Position numbers and translations under genes: made by a program. A stretch of DNA of 64,000 bases from an uncultured Collinsella sp. (GTDB taxonomy: Bacteria; Actinomycetota; Coriobacteriia; Coriobacteriales; Coriobacteriaceae): NCBI GenBank assembly GCA_902492235.1, contig CABUKS010000007.1:14354-78353 (forward strand), in the 5' to 3' direction. Shown here piece by piece: positions 33,846 through 43,208 of this stretch (position 1 is the stretch's first letter; the number at the start of each line of letters is the position of its first letter). The notes under the pieces were generated by a model. That model was given only the letters and a program-made list of their open reading frames with translations, did no database searches and was not told where the DNA came from.

Positions 33846-34898
33846 TTAAACGAACCGTACCCCGAATCCGCGCTTGATAAACGGTAGCAGTTCCATTGCT
33901 TCGGGCGTGATATGGCCCGCAACGTTCATGCGCTCGTCACCGGGAAGATCGACCCGCGCAATCTCAAGCTCGCCTTCGTAGCGCCCATATCCGCTATTGC
34001 TCACAGCGATCGACCCCGCCTTTCGCGGCAGGCCGGCTCCGGCATCCGTCGGCACGGAATCCGGCTTAAGCGTCGTACGTGACTCCTGAGACCTAAAGAT
34101 GAGGACGCTCGAGTCGGGCCGGTCGTGATGAATCTGCCCGCGCACATAGGCATAACCGGGCTCAAGCTCGCATTGCAGGTCCACGTATCCGGCGGAAACT
34201 TGAGCAAACTGCGCCCAGCCCGCATCGGAAAGATCGGGGTCGCCGACCAACACAATGCCGCAATCGGCGCCATGTGCAAGCTCAAGCATATTGAGGGCAA
34301 CCTTTGACGCGCGACCGCGCTGCGCCTCGACCGTCGGCAGTCCCTCGAATACCGGCCCGCGAACGTTAGCATCACCCGGCACAAAAGCCATGATTTCGAA
34401 TCCAAGCGCCGCAAGACGAAGATTCGTCCGAGCAACATCTTCAAGAGCTAAACCGGTATAAGGCTTGGGGTAAAAATTGTGGCAGGCGGCAAAACGAGTC
34501 ACATCGGCACCGGCCTCACGCCACGATGCGATTTCATCAGAACTCACCGTCGATGCATTGACCACAATGCGAAATACACCGGACAGCTCCGCGACCCGCT
34601 GGGCGCTAAAGCCATAGTCCAAACGAAGGTATTCCAACCCCAGATCGCGCAGGTCCTCAATGCGCTCAAGCCCGAGCAAATCGCACGTGCGAGGCCCCAC
34701 ATCGGCAATGAGCGCAATGCCGCGGGCGGAAAGCAGCGACAGCACATGACGGACCTTATCGGCATACGCCGCTCCCCCATCCTCGGGAATATGCAGCGAG
34801 GTGAACGCATAGCGCGCACCCGCCGCGGCACCACGCTCAATCGTCCGCTCAATATCCTGCAGAGGGCTGGAAAGATAAATCGAAATACCCGTTTTCAC
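33846..34898 (-). CDS. mupG: MupG-like 6-phospho-N-acetylmuramidase (DUF871)
   Basis: 350 aa, DUF871 family: an N-terminal TIM barrel (ISIYLSSPLQDIERTIERG, FTSLHIPEDGG, DFGFSAQ-like LDYGFSAQRV) and a C-terminal beta-rich domain. Staphylococcal MupG cleaves MurNAc-6-phosphate-GlcNAc taken up by MurP. Here it lies with murP, murQ and murR, which supports the same role. The start is GTG 34898 after AAAGGAG. A strong terminator at 34915-34949 separates it from murP, so expression may be partial or independent. Confidence 0.85.
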   Translation of the reverse strand: MKTGISIYLSSPLQDIERTIERGAAAGARYAFTSLHIPEDGGAAYADKVRHVLSLLSARGIALIADVGPRTCDLLGLERIEDLRDLGLEYLRLDYGFSAQRVAELSGVFRIVVNASTVSSDEIASWREAGADVTRFAACHNFYPKPYTGLALEDVARTNLRLAALGFEIMAFVPGDANVRGPVFEGLPTVEAQRGRASKVALNMLELAHGADCGIVLVGDPDLSDAGWAQFAQVSAGYVDLQCELEPGYAYVRGQIHHDRPDSSVLIFRSQESRTTLKPDSVPTDAGAGLPRKAGSIAVSNSGYGRYEGELEIARVDLPGDERMNVAGHITPEAMELLPFIKRGFGVRFV

Positions 34899-34914
34899 GC
34901 TTCAACGCTCCTTT

Positions 34915-34949
34915 AAAAAAGGCCGGCGGAGCAGTTAGCCCCGCCGGCA
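34915..34949 (-). terminator. Terminator between murP and mupG
   Basis: TGCCGGCGG / CCGCCGGCC followed by TTTTTT on the minus strand; the T-run abuts the mupG ribosome site. Confidence 0.85.
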
Positions 34950-35015
34950 CAACCATATCATCAAGAAATCTGCCGCGCGCCGCGAACCCTGAGCAACACG
35001 GCTCGCGATATCAAA

Positions 35016-36446
35016 CTACTCGCCAAAGAACTCGTTGATCTTCTGCTCGTCGACGCCAAAGAACCACGTCAGGACAAAGCCGGCGGCATAGGCAAGCAGC
35101 ATAGCGGCAACATAGCCGAGCTGCTGGCCAGGAACGACGATCAGCAGGCCAAACAGACCGGAAACGCCCTGAGAAACCGTGCCGATGTGAAGCAGCGCCG
35201 CGAGTGCGCCGCCAAATCCGGCACCCAGGCAGGCCGTCACAAACGGACGAACGAGCGGCAGCGTAACAGCATACATCAGAGGCTCGCCCACACCCAGGAT
35301 TCCAACGGGAATGGACTCTGCGACGTACTTCTTGAGCTTGGCGTTCTTGGTCTTAAAGTACAGCGCCAGACCGGCACCGACCTGGCCGCCGCCAGCCATC
35401 ATAAGGATGGGAAGCAGGTAATTGATGCCCTTGGTAGCTCCGTCGGGATCGTTGAGCATAGCGTGGATCGGCGTGAGCGCCTGATGCAGGCCGACGGACA
35501 CCAGCGGCAAGAAGCCTGCCGACAGGATATAGCCGCCCAGGACGCCCAGCTTCTCGAAGATAAAGGTCAAAACGCTAAAGATGGCAGTCGTCAGCCATGC
35601 GCCAACCGGCTGGATGACGAGCATCAGAGCAAAGGCGCCGATGATGAGCACCAGCAGCGGGGACAAGAACGTGTCGAGTGCGTTGGGCATAACCTTGCGA
35701 ATCTGACGCTCCATCCAGGCAAAAAATGCGCCAGCGATGAGAGCCGCGATCATGCCGCCCGCTGCGGGGTTGTACTGCGCATTGGTGAGCGGCAGCAGAA
35801 TGGCAGTGGCAGGATCAGCCGCGCCAGGCGCAAGCAGGGGCATGGCACTGTTGGCGATGCACATCATGCCGGCGATGCCGCCCAGCGCAGCGGAGCCACC
35901 AAACTCACGTGCCGCGTTATAGCCCACCAAAATGGGCAGATAGGCAAACAGGGCCCAGCCCATGGAACGAATGCCTTGGTACCACCACTCGCCTGCAAGC
36001 GCGCCTGCCGTCGAGACGTTAATGACGTTGCAGATACCGTTGATGAGGCCAGCCGCAATGATGCCGGGAAGCAGGGCGACGAAGACATTGGAAATCTTCT
36101 TGAGGAAGGCCTGAACCGGCTTGGACTCGTACTTGGCCTTCTGCGCGGCCTTGTTTGTGGCCGCAGCATCAACCACGCTCTCGTCAGCAACGCCTTTCGC
36201 AAGGCCGGTGAGCTTGGAGAACTCCTCGAGCACCTTATTCACCTTGCCCGGACCCAGCACGATCTGCATCGTGTCGTCCTCGACCAGGCCCATCACGCCG
36301 TCGAGTGCCTTAATGCCCTCCGTGTCGACGTTGCCCGTGTCTTTGACGGTCACGCGCAGGCGCGTCATGCACGCCGCGTTTGCGAGCACGTTGCCTTTAC
36401 CGCCCAAAAGGTCCAGCAGCTTTTGAGCCAGCTCTTTGTTCGTCAT
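35016..36446 (-). CDS. murP: PTS N-acetylmuramic acid transporter, IIB-IIC
   Basis: 476 aa. IIB comes first, with the phosphorylated cysteine in ANAACMTRLRVTVKD, then a linker and an eight- to ten-helix IIC domain. This order is typical of MurP and the sucrose-type group. No IIA domain is attached, so a free glucose-type IIA such as 6559-7071 is needed. Adjacent murQ and mupG indicate MurNAc or MurNAc-GlcNAc uptake. ATG 36446 has GGAGGAG upstream. The product would feed cell-wall salvage. Confidence 0.88.
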   Translation of the reverse strand: MTNKELAQKLLDLLGGKGNVLANAACMTRLRVTVKDTGNVDTEGIKALDGVMGLVEDDTMQIVLGPGKVNKVLEEFSKLTGLAKGVADESVVDAAATNKAAQKAKYESKPVQAFLKKISNVFVALLPGIIAAGLINGICNVINVSTAGALAGEWWYQGIRSMGWALFAYLPILVGYNAAREFGGSAALGGIAGMMCIANSAMPLLAPGAADPATAILLPLTNAQYNPAAGGMIAALIAGAFFAWMERQIRKVMPNALDTFLSPLLVLIIGAFALMLVIQPVGAWLTTAIFSVLTFIFEKLGVLGGYILSAGFLPLVSVGLHQALTPIHAMLNDPDGATKGINYLLPILMMAGGGQVGAGLALYFKTKNAKLKKYVAESIPVGILGVGEPLMYAVTLPLVRPFVTACLGAGFGGALAALLHIGTVSQGVSGLFGLLIVVPGQQLGYVAAMLLAYAAGFVLTWFFGVDEQKINEFFGE

Positions 36447-36503
36447 AACTCCTCCTTGTATTGGGTATCTCGTCTGGATGTCATATCAGCTCACGCCGCG
36501 CAC

Positions 36504-37427
<924 letters not shown>

Positions 37428-37437
37428 TTCATTCACC

Positions 37438-38289
37438 TCATCTTTCCTGTTTCTCGATGTAGTTTTGCTTAATGACATGCGTCGCCCGTTCGTAGTCGCT
37501 GGCAACGTAAGCAGCGTACAGGGCATCGACAACCATAAGCTGGGCCATACGCGAAGCCATGGCACCGCTGCGGACCAAGGGTTCACTCGCAGCAACGCCT
37601 AGCACGGCATCGGCCATGGTGGCAAGCTTGGATGATCCATCTACTTTGGTAACGGCCACAACGGGACAGTTGTGACGTTGAGCCTCGGCGGTGCAGTCCA
37701 GCACCTCTTGCGTCAAGCCCGAGTAGCTAAAGGCGATTGCCATATCGCCCTCATGCATGTTCTTGGCACATAAGAGCTGATCATGCCAGTCGTCGTACAG
37801 ATGGCACTCTTTGTCGACACGCATGAACTTTTGCGCCAGGTCGTGCGCGACCAAACGAGAGGCACCAATACCGAACAGATTGACCGCGCGTGCCCGCTTA
37901 AGACGGGCCGCGCATCGCTCCAAGACGGTGTAATCGAGCGTTCGCGCCGTCGCCTCGATCGTGCGCACGTTGCTTTTCATCACCTTCCCCACGATACGTT
38001 CGACGCTGTCATCCATGGAGATGTCCTCGAGGGCTACGTCTTTCTTGTCACCTAAGAGCGCCAGCTCGGCAATCAGTTCGCGCTGGAACTCCTTGTAGCC
38101 CGCAAAACCCAAACGCTTGCAAAAGCGCAAAATGCTCGAGGGCGAGGAGAACGTGACATCGGCAAGACCGCGGACGGACAGCCCGACCACCTCGTGCGGA
38201 TGAGCGCTTACATATGCGATGACATTGCGTTCCGCCGGACTCGCGCTGAGCTCACGCTCGCGAAGCCGCAAAAGCAATCCGTTTGCCAT
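37438..38289 (-). CDS. murR: RpiR/MurR-family transcriptional regulator
   Basis: 283 aa. An N-terminal HTH (LADVTFSSPSSILRFCKRLG) is followed by a SIS domain (residues about 120-260) that binds sugar phosphates. It is directly upstream of murQ and in the same transcript, so it most probably regulates MurNAc catabolism in response to MurNAc-6-phosphate. The name is by context; sequence alone says RpiR family. ATG 38289 has GGAGGTG 6 bp upstream; a GTG at 38298 overlaps that site and is rejected. Confidence 0.87.
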   Translation of the reverse strand: MANGLLLRLRERELSASPAERNVIAYVSAHPHEVVGLSVRGLADVTFSSPSSILRFCKRLGFAGYKEFQRELIAELALLGDKKDVALEDISMDDSVERIVGKVMKSNVRTIEATARTLDYTVLERCAARLKRARAVNLFGIGASRLVAHDLAQKFMRVDKECHLYDDWHDQLLCAKNMHEGDMAIAFSYSGLTQEVLDCTAEAQRHNCPVVAVTKVDGSSKLATMADAVLGVAASEPLVRSGAMASRMAQLMVVDALYAAYVASDYERATHVIKQNYIEKQER

Positions 38290-38388
38290 CTCAAACACCT
38301 CCGTTGAGAAGAATTAAAGACCAACGAACGATTCGTACCGGATACAAACAGCTTTTGCGGTACATTGTGCCGCATCGTGGCGCACAAA

Positions 38389-38412
38389 GGGCGAGCGTTC
38401 TACCGCTCGCCC
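38389..38412 (-). terminator. Terminator of the VanZ-like gene
   Basis: GGGCGAGCG / CGCTCGCCC followed by TTTG on the minus strand. Confidence 0.7.
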
Positions 38413-38493
38413 CTCAAATCCGACCGCTCGGAAATACGCGCGACACAAAATAATTCAACAAGGTCGCATTATCAGAAACGGGTTTGTTACCGG

Positions 38494-39075
38494 CTAGCGC
38501 CTCGCATGGGCGCCGATCGGCCGAGTCGCATGGCGCACCAACGCCGCTGCCAGCAATACCAACAGCATGGCGATGACATAGCCCGCAGCATCGAATCCTA
38601 AATCGATAACGTCGAAATGCCTGCCGGGAACAAAGATCTTATGTACCTGATCGCCAACGGAGCAGGCGGCGCAAAAGAGCAATACGGGCACGCAACGGGA
38701 GCATACGCTCCACGGACGCCTGGAAAAGCAAACCACGACCACGGAGGCGAATAATCCGACGAAGAAAAACTCTACGGTATGGGCAACGCGACGGACGTTT
38801 GTGCCCACCCACATGCGAATGGAAGCAAGTCGGCCAGACCGGACATTCGAGGCAGCCGAATCGGCGCCCCCGGTCATTCCGTTCTCCGTCTGGGCTTCAC
38901 CCGTGGCATCGGCAGCCTGAACGCCCGTAGCCTGGCCCTCCACCACACGCGCGGTGGACTCGCTCAGCAACGACGTCTCCACCGCATTTTGCTCCGTCAG
39001 CACCCAGATGCCCGCCAGCGTTGCAGCGAACAGAACGATCGCGGTCAATCCGATTATTTGTTTTACGCGCGCCAA
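38494..39075 (-). CDS. VanZ-like membrane protein
   Basis: 193 aa. There is one N-terminal helix (IIGLTAIVLFAATLAGIWVL), an 80-residue hydrophilic loop, then three helices with the VanZ pattern RVAHTVEFFFVGLFA ... HKIFVPGRHFDVIDLGFDAAG. VanZ proteins affect teicoplanin resistance in enterococci, but most relatives have no tested role. The start is TTG 39075, following AAAAGGAGG by 7 bp; the ATG at 39117 has no ribosome site. The long loop is outside the usual VanZ core. Confidence 0.82.
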   Translation of the reverse strand: MARVKQIIGLTAIVLFAATLAGIWVLTEQNAVETSLLSESTARVVEGQATGVQAADATGEAQTENGMTGGADSAASNVRSGRLASIRMWVGTNVRRVAHTVEFFFVGLFASVVVVCFSRRPWSVCSRCVPVLLFCAACSVGDQVHKIFVPGRHFDVIDLGFDAAGYVIAMLLVLLAAALVRHATRPIGAHARR

Positions 39076-39179
39076 GGGCCAACCTCCTTTTTTGAATATC
39101 AGCGAGTGTAGCCCCAAATGGCATCGTCACCGTATCAAAATTTGAATCGCAACAGGAAGCGACAAAGCGACGCAAACCC

Positions 39180-39785
39180 CTACCCCGCCTCGCGCATCCA
39201 GCGATCGAACGTCCCCACGCACACGCCCAGGCATTTTGCTGCCTGGCTGCGGGTAATATCGCCTGCCTCATAGCTATCGCGCACCAGCTCAAACTGAGGA
39301 GGGCACGGCTTGCGAGGTCGACCGAAACGGACCCCTCGCGCTCGCGCCGCTGCAATCCCCTCCGCCTGGCGCCGATGGATATTCTCGCGCTCCACCTGCG
39401 CCACGTAGCTCAGCAGTTGCAGCACAATATCGGCAATCAGGGTGTTGGTCACATCCGGCGCGCCGCTGGCCCTGACGCGCGTGTCAAGCAATGGCATGTC
39501 CAACACCACAATGGCAACCCCGAGCTCCTTGGTAATGCGTCGCCATTCCTCAAGAATCTCGGAGTAATTACGGCCAAGTCGGTCGATAGAAAGAACCACC
39601 AGTACGTCCCCGTCTCCCAGGACGTGCAGCAGCTCGCGATAACGCGGTCGATCGAAGTCCTTGCCGCTCGCATGGTCGGCATAAATATTCGCCGAGCCCA
39701 CGCCATAGGCGCCCAGCGCATCCAGCTGCCGATTCAGGTTCTGATCGCGCGAACTCACCCGCGCATAACCGTACACCGTCGCCAT
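39180..39785 (-). CDS. Serine recombinase (resolvase/invertase family)
   Basis: 201 aa. Catalytic serine is in YGYARVSSRDQN, with further active-site residues in VLSIDRLGRN. A long helix (VAQVERENIHRRQAEGI) leads to GVRFGRPRK and a C-terminal HTH (DITRSQAAKCLGVCVGTFDRW). This is the Pin/resolvase layout. No transposase, invertible segment or res site is evident around it, so it is either a solitary remnant of a mobile element or acts elsewhere. ATG 39785 follows GGGG by 5 bp. Confidence 0.88.
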   Translation of the reverse strand: MATVYGYARVSSRDQNLNRQLDALGAYGVGSANIYADHASGKDFDRPRYRELLHVLGDGDVLVVLSIDRLGRNYSEILEEWRRITKELGVAIVVLDMPLLDTRVRASGAPDVTNTLIADIVLQLLSYVAQVERENIHRRQAEGIAAARARGVRFGRPRKPCPPQFELVRDSYEAGDITRSQAAKCLGVCVGTFDRWMREAG

Positions 39786-39804
39786 CTCATCCCCGCTTTC
39801 TTGT

Positions 39805-39842
39805 AAACCTGCCAAAAGGGACAGGTTTATTTTGGTAGGTTT
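39805..39842. repeat. Short inverted repeat with GGGACAGGT core
   Basis: AAACCTGCCAAAA / TTTTGGTAGGTTT around GGGACAGGTTTA. A related copy begins near 52918. Confidence 0.6.
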
Positions 39843-39910
39843 TACCTCTCAAATAGCAGGTAAGCGGGCGGCCGAGCAGACGGCAAGGTAGTCACGATTC
39901 AAATGCGAAG

Positions 39911-39935
39911 GGCGGTCCCGAAAGGCCGCCCTCCG
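39911..39935 (-). terminator. Probable terminator of the RNase R gene
   Basis: GGGCGG / CCGCCC stem with a 10-nt loop, shortly after the stop; the T-run is poor. Confidence 0.5.
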
Positions 39936-39961
39936 CTCCCCCACCATGAGTCGGGATTTGG

Positions 39962-42097
39962 CTAATGGATAAGCTTAAAGTCCAAGTGCCCACGCGTGGT
40001 ATTGACGCGCGAGACCTCGACAATCACGCGCTGACCCAGTTCATAGCGAGTCCCCGTGTCGGCGCCCGTCAGCGTAAGCGCGTCCTCGTCAAACTCGAAC
40101 CACTCGTTGCCCAGGCTCTTGATCGAAACCAAGCCTTCGACCTGCGTTAGGTCCAAGCGCACAAAGAGGCCCATGCTGCTAACCCACGAGACGGTTCCGG
40201 CATAGCGCTCGCCCAGACGGTCCTCATAGTACTGGGCAATCTTGATCTTTTGCGTCGCATGGCTGGCGGCATCTGCCGCGCGCTCGGCATCGCTGCATGC
40301 GCGGCAGATCTGCGGCAGAATGCGTGGCAGCGACTCGCGCCCCTTGCCGATCAGCCGCGGCGTACGGACCAAGGCGTCCTTGCCGCCGAGCCGCTCATAG
40401 GCCAACTGCAGTTTGAGCACGCGGTGCACCACCAGATCGGGGTAGCGGCGGATGGGACTCGTAAAGTGACAGTAGCACGGCGCGGCGAGCGCAAAGTGGC
40501 CCTCGTTGCGCGGCTTGTACAGCGCGCGCTGCATGCTGCGCAGAAGCAGCGTGTTGACGAGCGGTGCGTTGGCCGTACCGGCGGCAGCATCGACTGCAGC
40601 CTGCAGCTCATCGGGACTCCCCAGGGCAATTCTGGCAGCACGGCGATCGTCGATGATGCCTAGCTGCGCCAGCGCAACGGCGGCACCGTGCAGGCTATCG
40701 GGGCTCGGATCCTCATGCACGCGATAGCAGGCCTCGATATCACGGTCTGCCAGCCACTCTGCAACGCACTCGTTGGCGAGCAGCATGGCTTCCTCGATAA
40801 GCGACGTGGCACACGAACGCTCACGCGCCACAATCTGCACGGGTACTCCGTCCTCATCCAATAGAGCGCGAATCTCGGCCGTGTCAAAATCGACTGAGCC
40901 GCGGGCGCGACGGATACGACGGCGGAGTTCGGCGAGTTCGTTGGCGGCGACAAGGAAATCGCCGAGGTCGACGTTGTAGCCGCGGGCGGCCTCCTCGCAC
41001 GCAAGACCGCGCTCAAGCGCTTCCTCGCGCGAGGTCTCGGCAGCCGCAACATCCTCGGCCGCACCCTCCAACACCGAATACTCAACCGCGCCGGCACGCA
41101 CCAGCAGCGCCTCGGCGCCGTCATAGTCCATACGCACACGCGAGCGAATCACGCTGGGGTACGGATCGTAATGCCGCACGCGGCCCTGCGCATCAAGCTC
41201 GATATCGACGGTAAACGCCAGGCGGTCCTCGTCAGGGCGAAGCGAGCACAGGTCACAGGACAGGCGTTCGGGCAGCATGGGAAGCACGCGATCGGCCAGA
41301 TACACCGATGTCGTACGATGACGAGCCTCAAGATCGATATGCCCGTCCCAAGCCACATAGTGTGAAACGTCGGCGATATGCACACCCAGCCTGTAGCCAC
41401 CCTCGGGCGTGCGTTCCAACGAAACGGCATCGTCAAAGTCGCGCGCGTCGACCGGGTCGATCGTGATGACAAAGCGGTCGCGCAGATCGCGGCGGAGCGG
41501 GTCCTTAAGCGCCGCGGACACATCGAGCGAAAGCCCCTCGGCCTCGTCCAGCGCGGCCTCGGGATAGCTATCGGTATAGCCGTAACGCGCCATCACATAT
41601 TGAACGCCCAAATCGGGCGCGTCATCTCCGCCAATGCGGCGTTCGATCGTCACGGTGCCCGATTCCAGGCGCGTCGGGTAGGTCAAAATGCGCGCGACAA
41701 CAGCATCACCCGGGTGAACGCCCAGACGATCCGCCGAGGTATCCTCGGGCAGAATGAAGAAGTCGGCCTTCAGACGCGAATCGAGCGGCTCGATCACACC
41801 GAGCGGACCGGCGGTCTGGTACGTGCCCACCACGCTTATGGCTGCGCGCTCAACCACGCCTTCGATCACGGCGCGCCGCTCACCGTGCGGGCTGTTCTTA
41901 ATGCTCACGGCAACGGTATCGCCATCCATAATCTCGCGCTTGCCACGGCCCATGACCTTGTAGTCGCCGTTTTCGGTTACAACGTAGGCGCCGTGCTCAT
42001 GGAGCTGCACGCGCCCGGTCAGGCTCGGACGGCGTTCGCTGCGCACCGGCCCGCGCTTATTGCGAGCTCCACGCTTATGCTTGTTATTGCGCCCCAT
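39962..42097 (-). CDS. rnr: Ribonuclease R
   Basis: 711 aa. Cold-shock-type OB folds come first (LTGRVQLHEHGAYVV), then the RNB catalytic domain with TIDPVDARDFDDAVSL and its acidic metal ligands, then a C-terminal S1 domain (YAGTVSWVSSMGLFVRLD). It degrades structured RNA 3' to 5' and works with SmpB in tmRNA quality control; smpB is 8.5 kb away. The basic tail after S1 found in Escherichia coli RNase R is almost absent, while the N-terminus is basic (NNKHKRGARNKRG). ATG 42097 follows GGAGG. Confidence 0.95.
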   Translation of the reverse strand: MGRNNKHKRGARNKRGPVRSERRPSLTGRVQLHEHGAYVVTENGDYKVMGRGKREIMDGDTVAVSIKNSPHGERRAVIEGVVERAAISVVGTYQTAGPLGVIEPLDSRLKADFFILPEDTSADRLGVHPGDAVVARILTYPTRLESGTVTIERRIGGDDAPDLGVQYVMARYGYTDSYPEAALDEAEGLSLDVSAALKDPLRRDLRDRFVITIDPVDARDFDDAVSLERTPEGGYRLGVHIADVSHYVAWDGHIDLEARHRTTSVYLADRVLPMLPERLSCDLCSLRPDEDRLAFTVDIELDAQGRVRHYDPYPSVIRSRVRMDYDGAEALLVRAGAVEYSVLEGAAEDVAAAETSREEALERGLACEEAARGYNVDLGDFLVAANELAELRRRIRRARGSVDFDTAEIRALLDEDGVPVQIVARERSCATSLIEEAMLLANECVAEWLADRDIEACYRVHEDPSPDSLHGAAVALAQLGIIDDRRAARIALGSPDELQAAVDAAAGTANAPLVNTLLLRSMQRALYKPRNEGHFALAAPCYCHFTSPIRRYPDLVVHRVLKLQLAYERLGGKDALVRTPRLIGKGRESLPRILPQICRACSDAERAADAASHATQKIKIAQYYEDRLGERYAGTVSWVSSMGLFVRLDLTQVEGLVSIKSLGNEWFEFDEDALTLTGADTGTRYELGQRVIVEVSRVNTTRGHLDFKLIH

Positions 42098-42149
42098 GGC
42101 GCCTCCTAACTATCGATTGCCGTTTACATCCCAAGAGTCTACCCAAATC

Positions 42150-42228
42150 ATCCCTAGGGGACGGAGGAAAACGGATCACATAGATAGACCAGCGCCACGA
42201 TGATCCGTTTCCCCCGTCCCCTAGGGAT
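42150..42228. repeat. Long hairpin repeat (CCTAGGGGACGG...)
   Basis: ATCCCTAGGGGACGGAGG... at 42150-42178 pairs with its complement at 42201-42228, one bulge, 22-nt loop. Between the rnr start and the ftsX terminator. Confidence 0.8.
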
Positions 42229-42232
42229 CAAA

Positions 42233-42263
42233 AAACGGGCCGCCCCATAAGAGACGACCCGTT
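42233..42263 (-). terminator. Terminator after ftsX
   Basis: AACGGGTCGTC / GGCGGCCCGTT followed by TTTT on the minus strand. Confidence 0.8.
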
Positions 42264-42287
42264 GGAAGGGATGAGTTCCAGGCATGC

Positions 42288-43208
42288 CTACACGCGCAGG
42301 TAGCGGCGCATGGCGATGGCAGAACCAAAGAGACCGATAATCACGCCGACCAGAATCAGCGCAGCATAGGTCACCAGGTAGTACTGCATCGGCAGGGCAA
42401 ACGACATCCAGCCGATGCTCTCCTGCAAACGCGGAATCATCAGATTGCGCAGCAGCTCCAGAACGCCGATGGAAAGCAGCGAGCCCAAAATGGCCTGCAG
42501 CACGCCCTCGGTGATAAACGGGCCACGAATGAAGCCGTTGCTGGCGCCCACCAGGCGCATAATCGCAATCTCGCGACGACGCGCCGTGATGGACAGGCGA
42601 ATCGTGTTGTTGATAAAGATGAACGCGATAAAGGTCAGCAGGCCGACGAGCACCACGGCGGCAATACGGATGTAGTTGGTCACCTGGAACAGGCGGCTTA
42701 CTTCCTCCTGGCCATACAGTACGCTCGCGTTGACGTCGCCGTCGTCCGCAATCTTTTGGAAGTCGGCATTCTTCTTGAGCTTCTTGGCCGTGCTCTCGAC
42801 CTGAGACGGATCGTCCATCTCAATCGCAAACGAGGCGGGCAGCGGGTTCTGGCCGTCGAGCGCGCTCATGGTGGCGTCGGCGTTACCCGACATCTTGCTC
42901 GTATACTCGGCCAGTGCGTCGTCCTTGTCCTTATAGGTCACGGACTTGACGTTATTCCACGTCTTAAGCTCGGCCTCAAAAGCCTGAACATCGGCCTGAT
43001 CGGCGTCATCACTAATGAACGCGTTGATGACAACCTGATCCTCGACGGTGCCGATCACGGAGTTCAGCATCGCAGAGCCCATGATGAACAGGCCGATGAT
43101 AAACAGCGAAAGGAAGATCGTGATGACGGCGCCGAGCGAGGTAGTCCAGTTACGGAAGAAGTGGCTGATTGCCTCTTTGAAGGAGTAGCCCACGTTAGTT
43201 GGTGCCAT
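42288..43208 (-). CDS. ftsX: Cell division permease FtsX
   Basis: 306 aa. One helix near residues 25-50, a roughly 130-residue outer domain, then three helices, as in FtsX. The C-terminal half has TARRREIAIMRLVGAS, the hallmark coupling segment to FtsE. With FtsE it activates peptidoglycan hydrolases during division. It overlaps the ftsE stop by 14 bp. The start at 43208 has GGAGAGGGGAGG upstream. Confidence 0.94.
   Translation of the reverse strand: MAPTNVGYSFKEAISHFFRNWTTSLGAVITIFLSLFIIGLFIMGSAMLNSVIGTVEDQVVINAFISDDADQADVQAFEAELKTWNNVKSVTYKDKDDALAEYTSKMSGNADATMSALDGQNPLPASFAIEMDDPSQVESTAKKLKKNADFQKIADDGDVNASVLYGQEEVSRLFQVTNYIRIAAVVLVGLLTFIAFIFINNTIRLSITARRREIAIMRLVGASNGFIRGPFITEGVLQAILGSLLSIGVLELLRNLMIPRLQESIGWMSFALPMQYYLVTYAALILVGVIIGLFGSAIAMRRYLRV

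Noticed and set aside
39180..39785. Serine recombinase as part of the 53.8-61.0 kb element
   Set aside because: It is 14 kb away and outside the direct repeats; the element has its own tyrosine recombinase remnant.
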